Below are positions 26,808 to 35,016 of a stretch of 64,000 nucleotides of DNA, one piece after another. Each line of letters begins with the position of its first letter. The stretch's first letter is position 1. Both the position numbers and the translations under genes were made by a program. The notes under the pieces are model-generated. The model saw only the letters and a list, made by a program, of their open reading frames with translations. It was not told the origin of the DNA and ran no database searches. Origin of the DNA: Pseudomonas sp. GL-B-19 (GTDB lineage: Bacteria; Pseudomonadota; Gammaproteobacteria; Pseudomonadales; Pseudomonadaceae); assembly GCF_019956415.1 (NCBI RefSeq), contig NZ_JAHBDK010000021.1:1-64000 (forward strand), written 5' to 3'.

Positions 26808-27770
26808 TCAAACCAGGCTTTCGTCGATCACCAATACCAATTTTCCCGCGACGGTATTGCTCGCCAACTCCGCAAACGCCGCTTCGGCATCCTTGATCGG
26901 GAACGTCTTGGCCAGTTGCGGGCTCAAGCGTCCTTCGGTAAACAACGGCCAGACATGCTGGCTTAGATCACTGAACAAATCCGCCTTGAACTGCTCGTCG
27001 CGGCTGCGCAGGGTCGAGCCCAGCAGTTGCACGCGCTTGGTCAGCACCTGCGCCAGATCCAGCTGCGCCTCACGGCCCCCCATCAGGCCGATCAGCACCC
27101 AACGACCATCACGGGTCAGCAACTTCAGATTCAGCGCGGCGTAGTTGCCGCCTACCGGGTCGAGGATCACATCGAACGGCCCCAGATCATTCAAACTGTC
27201 CAGGCCGCCCTTGCGTACCACCCCACCCTGCGCGCCCAGTGCTTCACAGTAAGCCAAACGCTCAGCGGAACCGACGCTGACCCAGCACGGGTTACCAAAC
27301 GCCTTGCATAGCTGAATGGCTGCTGAACCAATACCACTTGCTCCGGCGTGCAGAAGAACTTTCTCACCCGGCTTGAGCGCAGCGAGCTGAAACAGATTCA
27401 GCCAGACGGTCGCATACACTTCGGGCAACGCGGCCGCCTCGACCAAGGACAGACCTTCGGGAACCGGCAACACATGCCGTCCGTCGACAACTACCTCTTC
27501 GGCCATCCCGCCCCCGGCCAGCAAGGCGCAAACTCGATCACCGACCTGCCAGGAAGACCCCGCGCCTACCTCGCTGATCACCCCTGAACACTCAAGACCC
27601 AGTACTTGACTGGCTCCCGGCGGGGGTGGATAGAGGCCCGCTTTCTGTAACAAATCGGCACGATTGAGTCCCGCTGCCGCCACTCGGATACGAACTTGTC
27701 CTACATCACATGTAGGACTGGGCTCTTCAAGCCACTCCACTCGACCTTCAACGCCTTGCAATGCTTTCAC
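26808..27770 (-). CDS. NAD(P)H-quinone oxidoreductase, PIG3 family
   Basis: Zinc-independent medium-chain reductase that transfers hydride from NADPH to quinones or enones. The 320 residues show 'AAGLNRADLLQKAGLYPPPPGAS', which is distinctive for the PIG3 group, and a nucleotide-binding 'LLHAGASGIGSAAIQL'. The start is GTG at 27770 with GGAGG five bases before it. It diverges from prc. Confidence 0.92.
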   Translation of the reverse strand: MKALQGVEGRVEWLEEPSPTCDVGQVRIRVAAAGLNRADLLQKAGLYPPPPGASQVLGLECSGVISEVGAGSSWQVGDRVCALLAGGGMAEEVVVDGRHVLPVPEGLSLVEAAALPEVYATVWLNLFQLAALKPGEKVLLHAGASGIGSAAIQLCKAFGNPCWVSVGSAERLAYCEALGAQGGVVRKGGLDSLNDLGPFDVILDPVGGNYAALNLKLLTRDGRWVLIGLMGGREAQLDLAQVLTKRVQLLGSTLRSRDEQFKADLFSDLSQHVWPLFTEGRLSPQLAKTFPIKDAEAAFAELASNTVAGKLVLVIDESLV

Positions 27771-27909
27771 AGTGCCTCCATAGTGAGTCTGGACTGAGCC
27801 CGTATCTGTAGCGCCGGGCTTTCTTGCATTATGCGACCGGTTCTCGTGGATCCGGCGACTTCAAAGACGGCCTAATATGCGTGATCAATTGTCCCCGCGT
27901 CGAATCAGC

Positions 27910-29991
27910 ATGAAGCATTTTTTTCCTGGCACCGCCCTAGCCCTCTTCATCGGTATCGGCCTGTTGCCGTTATCGACCAATACGTTTGCAGCCAATAGCT
28001 GGGACAAGCTTCAGCCTGATCGTGACGAAGTAATCGCCAGTCTGAACGTCGTCGAATTGCTCAAGCGCCATCACTACAGCAAGCCGCCGCTCGATGACGC
28101 GCGCTCCGTGATCATCTACGACAGCTATCTCAAGCTGTTGGACCCGTCGCGCAGCTACTTCATGGCCAGTGACATTGCCGAATTCGACAAATGGAAAACC
28201 GAGTTTGACGATTTCCTCAAAAGCGGCGACCTGAACGCCGGGTTCACCATCTACAAGCGCTACCTGGACCGCGTCAAGGCGCGTCTGGACTTCGCCCTTG
28301 CCGAGTTGAACAAAGGCGTCGACAAGATCGACTTCACCACCAAGGAAACCTTGCTGATCGACCGCAAGGACGCACCTTGGCTCAAATCCAGCGCCGAACT
28401 CAACGACTTGTGGCGCAAACGCGTCAAGGACGAAGTGCTGCGGCAGAAGATCGCGGGCAAGGACTCCAAGCAAATTCAGGAAACCTTGATCAAGCGCTAC
28501 AAGAACCAGTTGGCGCGCCTGGACCAGACCCGTGCGGAAGACATCTTCCAGGCGTACATCAACACCTTCGCCATGTCCTACGACCCGCACACCAACTATC
28601 TGTCGCCGGACAACGCGGAAAACTTCGACATCAACATGAGCCTGTCCCTGGAGGGCATCGGCGCCGTGTTGCAGAGCGATAACGACCAGGTAAAAGTCGT
28701 GCGTCTGGTACCTGCCGGCCCGGCCGACAAGACCAAAATGGTTGCCCCTGCCGACAAGATCATCGGCGTTGCCCAAGGCAACAAAGAGATGGTCGACGTG
28801 GTCGGCTGGCGCCTGGACGAAGTGGTCAAACTGATCCGTGGTCCGAAAGGCACCGTCGTGCGCCTGGAAGTCATTCCGGCCAGCAATGCGCCGAATGACC
28901 AGACCACCAAAATCGTGCCGATCACCCGCGAAGCGGTGAAGCTTGAAGATCAGGCGGTGAAGAAGTCGGTCCTCAACCTGAAACAGGATGGCAAGGACTA
29001 CAAGCTCGGCGTCATCGAGATTCCGGCCTTCTACCTCGACTTCAAGGCTTTCCGTGCCGGCGATCCGGACTACAAGAGCACTACGCGCGACGTCAAGAAA
29101 CTGCTGACCGAATTGCAGAAAGACAAGGTCGACGGCGTGGTCATCGACCTGCGCAACAACGGCGGTGGTTCCTTGCAGGAAGCCACCGAGCTGACCAGTC
29201 TGTTCATCGACAAGGGTCCTACGGTCCTGGTGCGTAACGCCGATGGCCGCGTCGATGTACTGGAAGATGAAAACCCGGGCGCCTTCTACAAAGGTCCGAT
29301 GGCGTTGCTGGTCAACCGCTTGTCCGCCTCGGCTTCGGAGATTTTTGCCGGCGCGATGCAGGATTACCACCGCGCGTTGATCATCGGCGGCCAGACTTTC
29401 GGTAAAGGCACCGTGCAAACCATTCAGCCGCTGAACCATGGCGAACTGAAACTGACCCTGGCCAAGTTCTACCGGGTTTCCGGCCAGAGCACCCAGCATC
29501 AGGGCGTACTGCCAGACATCGATTACCCGTCGATCATCGACACCAAGGAAATCGGCGAAAGCGCCCTGCCGGAAGCCATGCCATGGGACACCATCAAGCC
29601 GGCCATCAAGCCTGCGGTTGATCCGTTCAAGCCGTACATCACCCAGCTCAAGTCCGAGCATGATGCACGCTCGGCCAAAGACGCGGAGTTCGTGTTCATC
29701 CGCGACAAGCTGGCCTTGGCACAGAAGCTGATGGATGAAAAAACCGTCAGCCTCAACGAAGTGGAGCGTCGGGCGCAGCACACCGACATCGAAGCCAAAC
29801 AGCTGGTGATGGAAAACATCCGTCGCAAGGCCAAAGGCGAAGAACCGCTCAAAGAGCTGAAGAAAGAAGACGAAGACGCTATTGCGGCCGAGCCGGACAA
29901 GACCAAGCCAGAAGACGATGCATATCTGAGCGAGGCCGGTCGGATCCTGCTGGACTACCTGAAACTCAACAGCGCCGTCGCCAAGCACTAA
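27910..29991 (+). CDS. prc: Periplasmic tail-specific protease Prc (AlgO-type)
   Basis: Family S41 protease that degrades periplasmic proteins from their C-termini; the P. aeruginosa homolog AlgO helps degrade the anti-sigma factor MucA and so affects alginate. The 693 residues begin with a signal peptide (cleavage near 'TFAANSW'), then an N-terminal helical domain, a PDZ domain (about 225-315), the catalytic Ser in 'RLSASASEIFAGAMQDY' and Lys in 'FGKGTVQTIQPL', and a lysine/glutamate-rich C-terminal domain. ATG at 27910 gives a clean signal peptide; 27877 is a possible longer start. A terminator follows at 30076. Confidence 0.94.
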   Translation: MKHFFPGTALALFIGIGLLPLSTNTFAANSWDKLQPDRDEVIASLNVVELLKRHHYSKPPLDDARSVIIYDSYLKLLDPSRSYFMASDIAEFDKWKTEFDDFLKSGDLNAGFTIYKRYLDRVKARLDFALAELNKGVDKIDFTTKETLLIDRKDAPWLKSSAELNDLWRKRVKDEVLRQKIAGKDSKQIQETLIKRYKNQLARLDQTRAEDIFQAYINTFAMSYDPHTNYLSPDNAENFDINMSLSLEGIGAVLQSDNDQVKVVRLVPAGPADKTKMVAPADKIIGVAQGNKEMVDVVGWRLDEVVKLIRGPKGTVVRLEVIPASNAPNDQTTKIVPITREAVKLEDQAVKKSVLNLKQDGKDYKLGVIEIPAFYLDFKAFRAGDPDYKSTTRDVKKLLTELQKDKVDGVVIDLRNNGGGSLQEATELTSLFIDKGPTVLVRNADGRVDVLEDENPGAFYKGPMALLVNRLSASASEIFAGAMQDYHRALIIGGQTFGKGTVQTIQPLNHGELKLTLAKFYRVSGQSTQHQGVLPDIDYPSIIDTKEIGESALPEAMPWDTIKPAIKPAVDPFKPYITQLKSEHDARSAKDAEFVFIRDKLALAQKLMDEKTVSLNEVERRAQHTDIEAKQLVMENIRRKAKGEEPLKELKKEDEDAIAAEPDKTKPEDDAYLSEAGRILLDYLKLNSAVAKH

Positions 29992-30075
29992 GTTGTTACA
30001 AGCAAGATGATGGCAATTTAATGCTGACGCTCTCCGGAGCGTCATCAAACAGTCATCGTTCTGTCGTGAAATAAG

Positions 30076-30123
30076 GGACTGGGAGCACCTCTTTAACAAG
30101 AGTCTGCTCCCAGTCCTTTTTTT
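30076..30123 (+). terminator. Intrinsic terminator after prc
   Basis: GGACTGGGAGCA / TGCTCCCAGTCC, a perfect 12-bp stem with a 17-base loop, followed by seven T. It ends only 15 bases before the next start codon, so the EAL gene needs a promoter between prc and the hairpin, or read-through. Confidence 0.85.
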
Positions 30124-30138
30124 CGCCCAGAGATTGCC

Positions 30139-31929
30139 ATGACCACGACAGAACAGCTGAGTGCCTTGAGTTCCATACTGGCTCAAAGCGGTTTGCACAG
30201 CCTGTTCCAGCCGATCATTTCCCTCTCCGAGCGACGTATTGTCGGCTATGAAGCCCTCACCCGTGGTCCCTCGAACAGCCCGCTGCACGCGCCCCTCGCA
30301 TTGTTCTCGGTGGCCCGCCAGGCCGGTCGGTTGAGCGAGCTGGAAATCGCTTGTCGTGAAAGTGCTTGCCGACGTTTCAACGAACATCAACTGCCGGGCA
30401 AACTGTTCCTCAACGTTTCCCCGGAATCGCTGCTTGAGGCTGCCCACCAACCCGGTCGCACCTTGCAACTGCTGCAGGATTTCGGCATTGCGCCGAGCCA
30501 GGTGGTGATCGAACTCACCGAACAGACCCCGACCGACGACTTCCAGTTGTTGCAAAACGCGCTGCATCACTATCGGGCGATGGGGTTTTCCATTGCACTG
30601 GATGATCTGGGCGCGGGGTATTCAAGCTTGAGATTGTGGTCCGAACTGCGCCCGGATTACGTGAAGATCGATCGACACTTTATCGACGGCATTCACCAGG
30701 ACGCGCTCAAACGCGAGTTTGTTGGCTCGATCCTGCAAATCGCCAAAGCTTCGCGGGCTCAAGTGATTGCCGAAGGCATTGAATTGCAAGAAGAGCTCGC
30801 GGTGCTGACCGAGATGGGCGTTGATCTGGTCCAGGGCTATCTGCTGTGCCGTCCTCAGGAATATCCGCCCCGGGATGCTCGCCACATGATGCCCAAACAC
30901 GACAGCAGCGCCGTGGCACTGAATGACGAAGCCAGCGATCTCAGTCCACTGCTCAACGATCAACCGGCCGTGGCACGCAACACACCGACCGCCACCGTGC
31001 TGGAAGCTTTCCGCCGTCAGGCCAACCTGAATTCCCTGGCGGTGCTCGACGAACAAGGACAGCCCTGCGGCATCGTTCACCGACATTCGCTCTCAGACGC
31101 CCTGCTCAAGCCGTTTGCCACCGACCTGTTCGCCCGCAAACCGATCAGCCGCTTGATGAGCGACGACTTTCTCGCCGTGGAAATGAGCCAGTCACTGCAA
31201 CAGGTCAGCCGCCTGATCACCAGCCGCGCGCGCCAACGCATTGAAGAAGACTTCATCATCACCCTCAATGGCGGCTATCTGGGATTGGGTCGGGTCATTG
31301 ATGTACTCAAGCTGATTACCGAACTGAAAATCCAGCAAGCCCGCTACGCCAACCCACTGACCCTGTTGCCCGGCAACGTACCGATCCAGCAATGCCTGAC
31401 GCGCTTGCTGCAACAGGAACGGGAGTCGGTGATCTGTTACGTCGACATCGACAGTTTCAAACCCTTCAACGACCTCTACGGCTACGGCCGTGGGGATGAA
31501 GTCCTGTTGTGCCTGGCGCACTGCCTGAATGAACGCATCGACCCTTCCCGCGACTTTGTCGGCCATATCGGCGGCGACGACTTCCTGCTGGTGCTCGGCC
31601 CGCAAGACTGGCGCAAACGCTTGAACCAGTTGCTGGACGACTTCCACAGCCAATGCCGACGCTTCTACCGCAGCGAACACCTGGAAGCCGGCTGCTTCAT
31701 TGCCCCAAACCGTCAGGGTGTGCGGCAGGAGTTTGCGTTGTTGTCATTGTCGATCGGCGTGGTGCATCTGCATCCACAGGCCTGTGGGCAACTCGATGCG
31801 AGCCAGTTGGCGGAGATGGCATCGCAGGCCAAACACCACGCCAAGAATGTGCAGGGGTATAGCGTGCATGTGATTGATAGTTTGGCGGTGCCTGAAAGAG
31901 AAGATTTATTGCTTGAAGGGCATCGCTGA
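30139..31929 (+). CDS. EAL-CBS-GGDEF cyclic-di-GMP signalling protein
   Basis: A 596-residue soluble protein with an N-terminal EAL phosphodiesterase domain, a CBS pair (about 280-395), and a C-terminal GGDEF domain. The EAL domain keeps E38-A39-L40, N92, E125, D155-D156, K176 and E212, so c-di-GMP hydrolysis is likely. The GGDEF motif is GGDDF at 478-482, a permitted variant, and no RxxD inhibitory site is visible. The order EAL-CBS-GGDEF without membrane spans matches a protein I recall at the equivalent P. aeruginosa locus. Whether the cyclase half is active cannot be told from sequence. Confidence 0.92.
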   Translation: MTTTEQLSALSSILAQSGLHSLFQPIISLSERRIVGYEALTRGPSNSPLHAPLALFSVARQAGRLSELEIACRESACRRFNEHQLPGKLFLNVSPESLLEAAHQPGRTLQLLQDFGIAPSQVVIELTEQTPTDDFQLLQNALHHYRAMGFSIALDDLGAGYSSLRLWSELRPDYVKIDRHFIDGIHQDALKREFVGSILQIAKASRAQVIAEGIELQEELAVLTEMGVDLVQGYLLCRPQEYPPRDARHMMPKHDSSAVALNDEASDLSPLLNDQPAVARNTPTATVLEAFRRQANLNSLAVLDEQGQPCGIVHRHSLSDALLKPFATDLFARKPISRLMSDDFLAVEMSQSLQQVSRLITSRARQRIEEDFIITLNGGYLGLGRVIDVLKLITELKIQQARYANPLTLLPGNVPIQQCLTRLLQQERESVICYVDIDSFKPFNDLYGYGRGDEVLLCLAHCLNERIDPSRDFVGHIGGDDFLLVLGPQDWRKRLNQLLDDFHSQCRRFYRSEHLEAGCFIAPNRQGVRQEFALLSLSIGVVHLHPQACGQLDASQLAEMASQAKHHAKNVQGYSVHVIDSLAVPEREDLLLEGHR

Positions 31930-31938
31930 ATGGTCTGA

Positions 31939-32173
31939 CGCCTTCGCGGGCAAGCCCTAATGCCAGTCAGTTAAGCCGTAACGCGATTTGTAGCAGCTGG
32001 CGAAGCCTGCGTCCGGCTTCGCCAGCTGCTACCAAGAGCTTGTTTTGCCTGAGACTTTCTTAACTGACTGGCATTAGGGCAAGCCCGCTCCCACATTGAC
32101 CGCTTACTTCTGGAAATACTCGGTTAAATGTAGGAGCGGCGGTGCGACGATTCGACTTGCCCGCGAAGAGGCC
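31939..32173. repeat. REP pair split by a MITE
   Basis: The left REP arm (CTTCGCGGGCAAGCCCGCTCCC when rejoined, shown here as two pieces at 31941-31957 and 32077-32096) is interrupted by the MITE. The opposite arm is a diverged copy at 32129-32173 (TGTAGGAGCGGC..CTTGCCCGCGAAGAGGC). Confidence 0.8.
31958..32076. mobile_element. 119-bp MITE with IS4-like 18-bp terminal inverted repeats
   Basis: Perfect 18-bp ends, TAATGCCAGTCAGTTAAG at 31958-31975 and its exact complement at 32059-32076, are flanked by the direct repeat GGGCAAGCCC (31948-31957 and 32077-32086). Removing the element and one copy restores a normal REP. The ends differ from the E. coli IS4 end, as I recall it, at two positions. 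There is no coding capacity; inside is a perfect 18-bp stem with a 7-base loop (31990-32032). It is therefore a non-autonomous element that would need a transposase in trans. Confidence 0.85.
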
Positions 32174-32212
32174 CGATCAGGCAACTCAAATGTTGAGCCT
32201 GTTCCTCAGCAT

Positions 32213-32539
32213 CTAAACCTCAGAAGATCGAGCCCGCAACCGCCGGCCAATCACATCCAGCACATCGCACCCATCGCGCAACGGAATGGCACAAAGCAAA
32301 GCAAAATCACTAAGAATGAACGATTCACACTCGACCGAACCACGCATCGACATGTTTTCCAGCACCTGCGTGACGGCGCGAATTCGATAATTGGCCGCGT
32401 CATACAAAACATCGAGCGGCGCGTGGGTATCGACGAAAAGCGTGGGCATGTCAGTGCAGTTGCTGGTGAGGGCCATGAAGCGGTTGTTGGGATGCGAAAC
32501 AGGCTTTACATAGGGTGGATCAGGATGAAGTGTTGGCAT
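32213..32539 (-). CDS. Small DUF3077-like protein
   Basis: The 108 residues contain the pattern 'THAPLDVLYDAANYRIRAVTQVLENMSM..SVECESFILSDFALLCAIPLRDGCDVLDVIGRRL', which resembles DUF3077 proteins common and often multicopy in Pseudomonas; their function is unknown. ATG at 32539 was chosen because GGAAGG precedes it by six bases. The frame stays open upstream to 32704, but that extension resembles leader sequence rather than protein. It stands alone, leftward, next to the MITE-interrupted REP. Confidence 0.72.
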   Translation of the reverse strand: MPTLHPDPPYVKPVSHPNNRFMALTSNCTDMPTLFVDTHAPLDVLYDAANYRIRAVTQVLENMSMRGSVECESFILSDFALLCAIPLRDGCDVLDVIGRRLRARSSEV

Positions 32540-33036
32540 TTGAGACCTTCCGATGAAAATAGGAGCTGCCAAAAGCCTTCCTACAGGCTGGGTGGCAGCT
32601 ATACGCGGGGTAGGAATACCGAGCATCGGAAACTCGACCACGCCGAAGCGTGCCCGCGCACAGCCGCCGCAACAGATCTTACGGACGCACATTGACGACC
32701 GCAAACCAAGTTTCGACGCTTACGCATTACCGATGCTGATAAGGGTTCCTACACCCCACCACTGAATTTTCAGTGACCATCAAAGGCTATCGGGTGAATT
32801 CATTTCGCACCAGTTCATGCAATTCGCTACAACTTGAAGGAAATCTCCGATGTATCTAGGCGGCATTAAACGCGCAGGACTTTGAGGGGGATCAATCAGA
32901 AAAGAAGCCAGTGAAGGATGAAATTGGTGTAGGGCAATTCTCTAATACGTCGACATTAATAAAACCAAGGGCCAGAAACGCAAACGTGGCGTGAGGTTTC
33001 CCTCACGCCACGTTTGTGTATCGGACATCGATTTAT
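32540..33036. other. Gene-free region between the DUF3077-like and Sel1 genes
   Basis: No convincing gene is seen. The stretch holds the DUF3077-like leader (32540-32704), a CACTGAATTTTCAGTG palindrome at 32760-32775, and the perfect terminator hairpin of the Sel1 gene at 32982-33015. Confidence 0.5.
32982..33015 (-). terminator. Terminator of the XRE/unknown/Sel1 operon
   Basis: AAACGTGGCGTGAGG / CCTCACGCCACGTTT is a perfect 15-bp stem with a 4-base loop, 22 bases past the Sel1 gene stop when read leftward. Confidence 0.82.
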
Positions 33037-33444
33037 TTACTGCCCACCACCACGAGCGGCCAACTCTTTCAGCTTGAGCTCAGCCAACGGATGCCCGGCC
33101 TTCGCAGCCATGCCCCACCAGCGAGCAGCCTCAACAGGATCCGGCGCCTTGTTCGGCGTACCCGCCAGGCTAATCACCCCCACTTGATACGCCGCTTTCC
33201 CATCGCCCGCCAGCGCCGCCAGGCGCAGCAATCGTACGCCCTCCTCGCGAGCCCCAAGGCCGACGCCGCGAAAGGTCAGGATGTGGCCATAGAAGCTCTG
33301 GGCGCCGACGTCACCCAGGTTCGCCATGCGCGCAAACTGGCCTTCGAGCCAGCTCCAGCCCCGCGGCTGGCGCACAAACCACGACCAGTGAAACAACCGG
33401 CGGGCCAGCCAGTAGCCGGCCCGGGCCTTGAGCTTTAAAAACAC
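33037..33444 (-). CDS. Sel1-repeat protein
   Basis: The 135 residues contain about two Sel1 helical-pair repeats ('AREEGVRLLRLAALAGDGKAAYQVGVISL' and 'DPVEAARWWGMAAKAGHPLAELKLKEL'), a fold used for protein contacts. The N-terminus is basic and aromatic without a signal peptide. It is the third gene of a tight leftward operon; its start is next to the previous stop. The partner protein is unknown. Confidence 0.85.
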   Translation of the reverse strand: MFLKLKARAGYWLARRLFHWSWFVRQPRGWSWLEGQFARMANLGDVGAQSFYGHILTFRGVGLGAREEGVRLLRLAALAGDGKAAYQVGVISLAGTPNKAPDPVEAARWWGMAAKAGHPLAELKLKELAARGGGQ

Positions 33445-33816
33445 TCAGGCCTCTGCCGATTCGGGGTATTCGTATTCAAACACTCGCACCACTTCCGAAG
33501 CATGCCAGGAAGCGGCGGCGACCCCGTCAGACGGTCCGGAGAAACGCCCCAGACGCTCGACACATTCGAAGAAGCCGGTGCGCGGCAGGCGGCTGGCACC
33601 CTGGCTGATCACCAGCGAGCTGCGCAGTGGCTGCTCGGCCTTGGCGTCCAGCGCGGCCAGATGTTCGAGTGCAGCGGTCAAGGTTTGCATGGCTGGCGTG
33701 GGCAATTGCAAACGCTCCAGCAACGCGCGATACGTCAAAAGATGGCGCTGACGTCGCGCCTGGTCCAACTCCCCCAGTAACCCGTCCCAATGGTGACGAC
33801 TGATGCGTACGCTCAC
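33445..33816 (-). CDS. Conserved protein of unknown function
   Basis: The 123 residues include 'LTYRALLERLQLPTPAMQTLTAALEHLAALDAKAEQPLRSSLVIS' and 'RLPRTGFFECVERLGR', a pattern I recognise from widely spread uncharacterised bacterial proteins but cannot name. GTG at 33816 overlaps the stop of the upstream HTH gene by four bases, and its own stop abuts the Sel1 gene. The context suggests a small regulatory or stress module, without further support. Confidence 0.75.
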   Translation of the reverse strand: MSVRISRHHWDGLLGELDQARRQRHLLTYRALLERLQLPTPAMQTLTAALEHLAALDAKAEQPLRSSLVISQGASRLPRTGFFECVERLGRFSGPSDGVAAASWHASEVVRVFEYEYPESAEA

Positions 33817-34154
33817 GATTCATCCCTCCACCCTGGCACCGTCAATTCCCAGGCCAGGCTGCGGCGAATCGCAGCGTCGGGTTGACGCTCGCCACTTTCA
33901 ATCAAGGCCAGATAAGACGGGCTGATGCCTACCGTGCGGGCCAACGCTTCAATGGCGATGCCCTTCCCTTCGCGCAAACTGCGTAGTTGATCCAGACCCG
34001 GAAGAATCTGGTCTGGTGGTGGCGCGTGACGCACTGGCGCGTCGGGCGCCGGTTGCTGGTTAATGCCTGCTGCTTTTAGTAGAGCCTGATACTGAGCCCA
34101 CGGTAAAACTGCATACTCGGGCTCGCCTTCGCGTGTGATTATCTGAATATCCAT
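33813..34154 (-). CDS. XRE-family helix-turn-helix protein
   Basis: The 113 residues have an N-terminal segment 'MDIQIITREGEPEYAVLPWAQYQALLKAAG', then a Pro-rich linker and a Cro/CI-type HTH (about 50-105, 'LRSLREGKGIAIEALARTVGISPSYLALIESGERQP'). ATG at 34154 has GGGGAAG six bases upstream; a start at 34193 is possible. It leads the operon with the unknown and Sel1 genes. The N-terminal segment recalls short antitoxin-like domains, but no toxin is adjacent. Confidence 0.85.
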   Translation of the reverse strand: MDIQIITREGEPEYAVLPWAQYQALLKAAGINQQPAPDAPVRHAPPPDQILPGLDQLRSLREGKGIAIEALARTVGISPSYLALIESGERQPDAAIRRSLAWELTVPGWRDES

Positions 34155-34258
34155 GACTTCCCCGTAGGACAACGACACTTTGCGAGTCGGCACTTTTCCC
34201 TAGAAGTGTAATCCTAACAGCGGCCAAGGTCGCGCGGGGGCATGAATAAAGGGGATTC

Positions 34259-34723
34259 TCAATCGGCCCGGTTCTTTTTCGGGCTCTGGAGCCGAAGTTG
34301 TTCCGCGGTATCGGGCAGACGCTCGACCACTGCCAACTTTTCCGGCACTTGACGCTTGCGCCAGGCGCGGAAGGCATTGAGTTCGTCGTCGAGTACTTTC
34401 ATCAACCAGGCCAGCACGGCGATGTCGTCGAGCATGCCAAACAAGGGGAGGAAATCCGGAATGGCATCCACCGGACTGAGGAAGTACATCAGGCCTGCGA
34501 CCACCGAAATCAGCGCCTTCGGGCTGATGGCACGGTACTCCCCACGCCAGTAGGCCAGGCACAGTGCCTGCAATAAACGCAGATCATCTTTAATCTTGCC
34601 CAGGCGATAACCCTGACTCGCACCTTTACTGGCGACGGCGAACAGCAGTGTCGGCAAGCGCCCGCGTGCGAGCAGGCGCCCGGCGAGTGGCAAGAATCGA
34701 GCGAAACTCCAGGGTGCTTTCAT
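34259..34723 (-). CDS. DUF1232 (YkvA-like) membrane protein
   Basis: The 154 residues carry the DUF1232 core 'ALISVVAGLMYFLSPVDAIPDFLPLFGMLDDIAVLAWLM' (about 75-115), whose members are small inner-membrane proteins of unknown role. ATG at 34723 was chosen over 34726 because GGGAGG is better spaced. Two perfect DnaA boxes in inverted order lie 20-42 bases upstream. Confidence 0.87.
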   Translation of the reverse strand: MKAPWSFARFLPLAGRLLARGRLPTLLFAVASKGASQGYRLGKIKDDLRLLQALCLAYWRGEYRAISPKALISVVAGLMYFLSPVDAIPDFLPLFGMLDDIAVLAWLMKVLDDELNAFRAWRKRQVPEKLAVVERLPDTAEQLRLQSPKKNRAD

Positions 34724-34742
34724 CATTCCTCCCACTGAAATG

Positions 34743-34765
34743 TTATCCACACAAATTGTGGATAA
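34743..34765. promoter_or_regulatory. Inverted pair of perfect DnaA boxes
   Basis: TTATCCACA at 34743-34751 and TGTGGATAA at 34757-34765 are exact consensus DnaA boxes facing each other with a 5-base spacer; the symmetry extends to 10 bp per arm. They lie in the promoter/leader region of the DUF1232 gene, in the 293-base gap 34724-35016, where I see no further gene. Confidence 0.6.
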
Positions 34766-34969
34766 CCTTGTGAACAGAGCTGCTTTTCGCGGCTGAAAGC
34801 CCCGTTTCATAAGGGTCCAGCTCAGATCGGGCGTTTTTTACTCACATAAAAAAACCCAAGATTTCATTGACTTGGAACCCCGGCGCAGCTAGCACAGGCG
34901 TCCTCAATGGCTATGACTCCAGCGTACAGCAACCGTTCGCTTTGTTTACCGTCACTGAATACCAGATGC

Positions 34970-35001
34970 AACAACGCCCCGCATTAGCGAGGCGTTGTTG
35001 T
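34970..35001 (-). terminator. Terminator of the FKBP gene
   Basis: Read leftward, CAACAACGCCTCGC..GCGGGGCGTTGTTG forms a stem of about 12 bp just past the fkbp stop. Confidence 0.7.
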
Positions 35002-35016
35002 CAAAGCAGACGCTGA

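Noticed and set aside
27970..30570. 866-codon leftward open frame opposite prc
   Set aside because: It mirrors the codon structure of prc and the start of the EAL gene, has no domain pattern, and prc is a clear protease on the other strand.
31948..32086. Full insertion sequence at the IS4-like ends
   Set aside because: Only 119 bases separate the outer ends and no transposase frame exists, so it is called a MITE.
32096..32695. 199-codon rightward frame over the DUF3077-like gene
   Set aside because: It begins in REP sequence, and the leftward frame has a better ribosome site and family resemblance.
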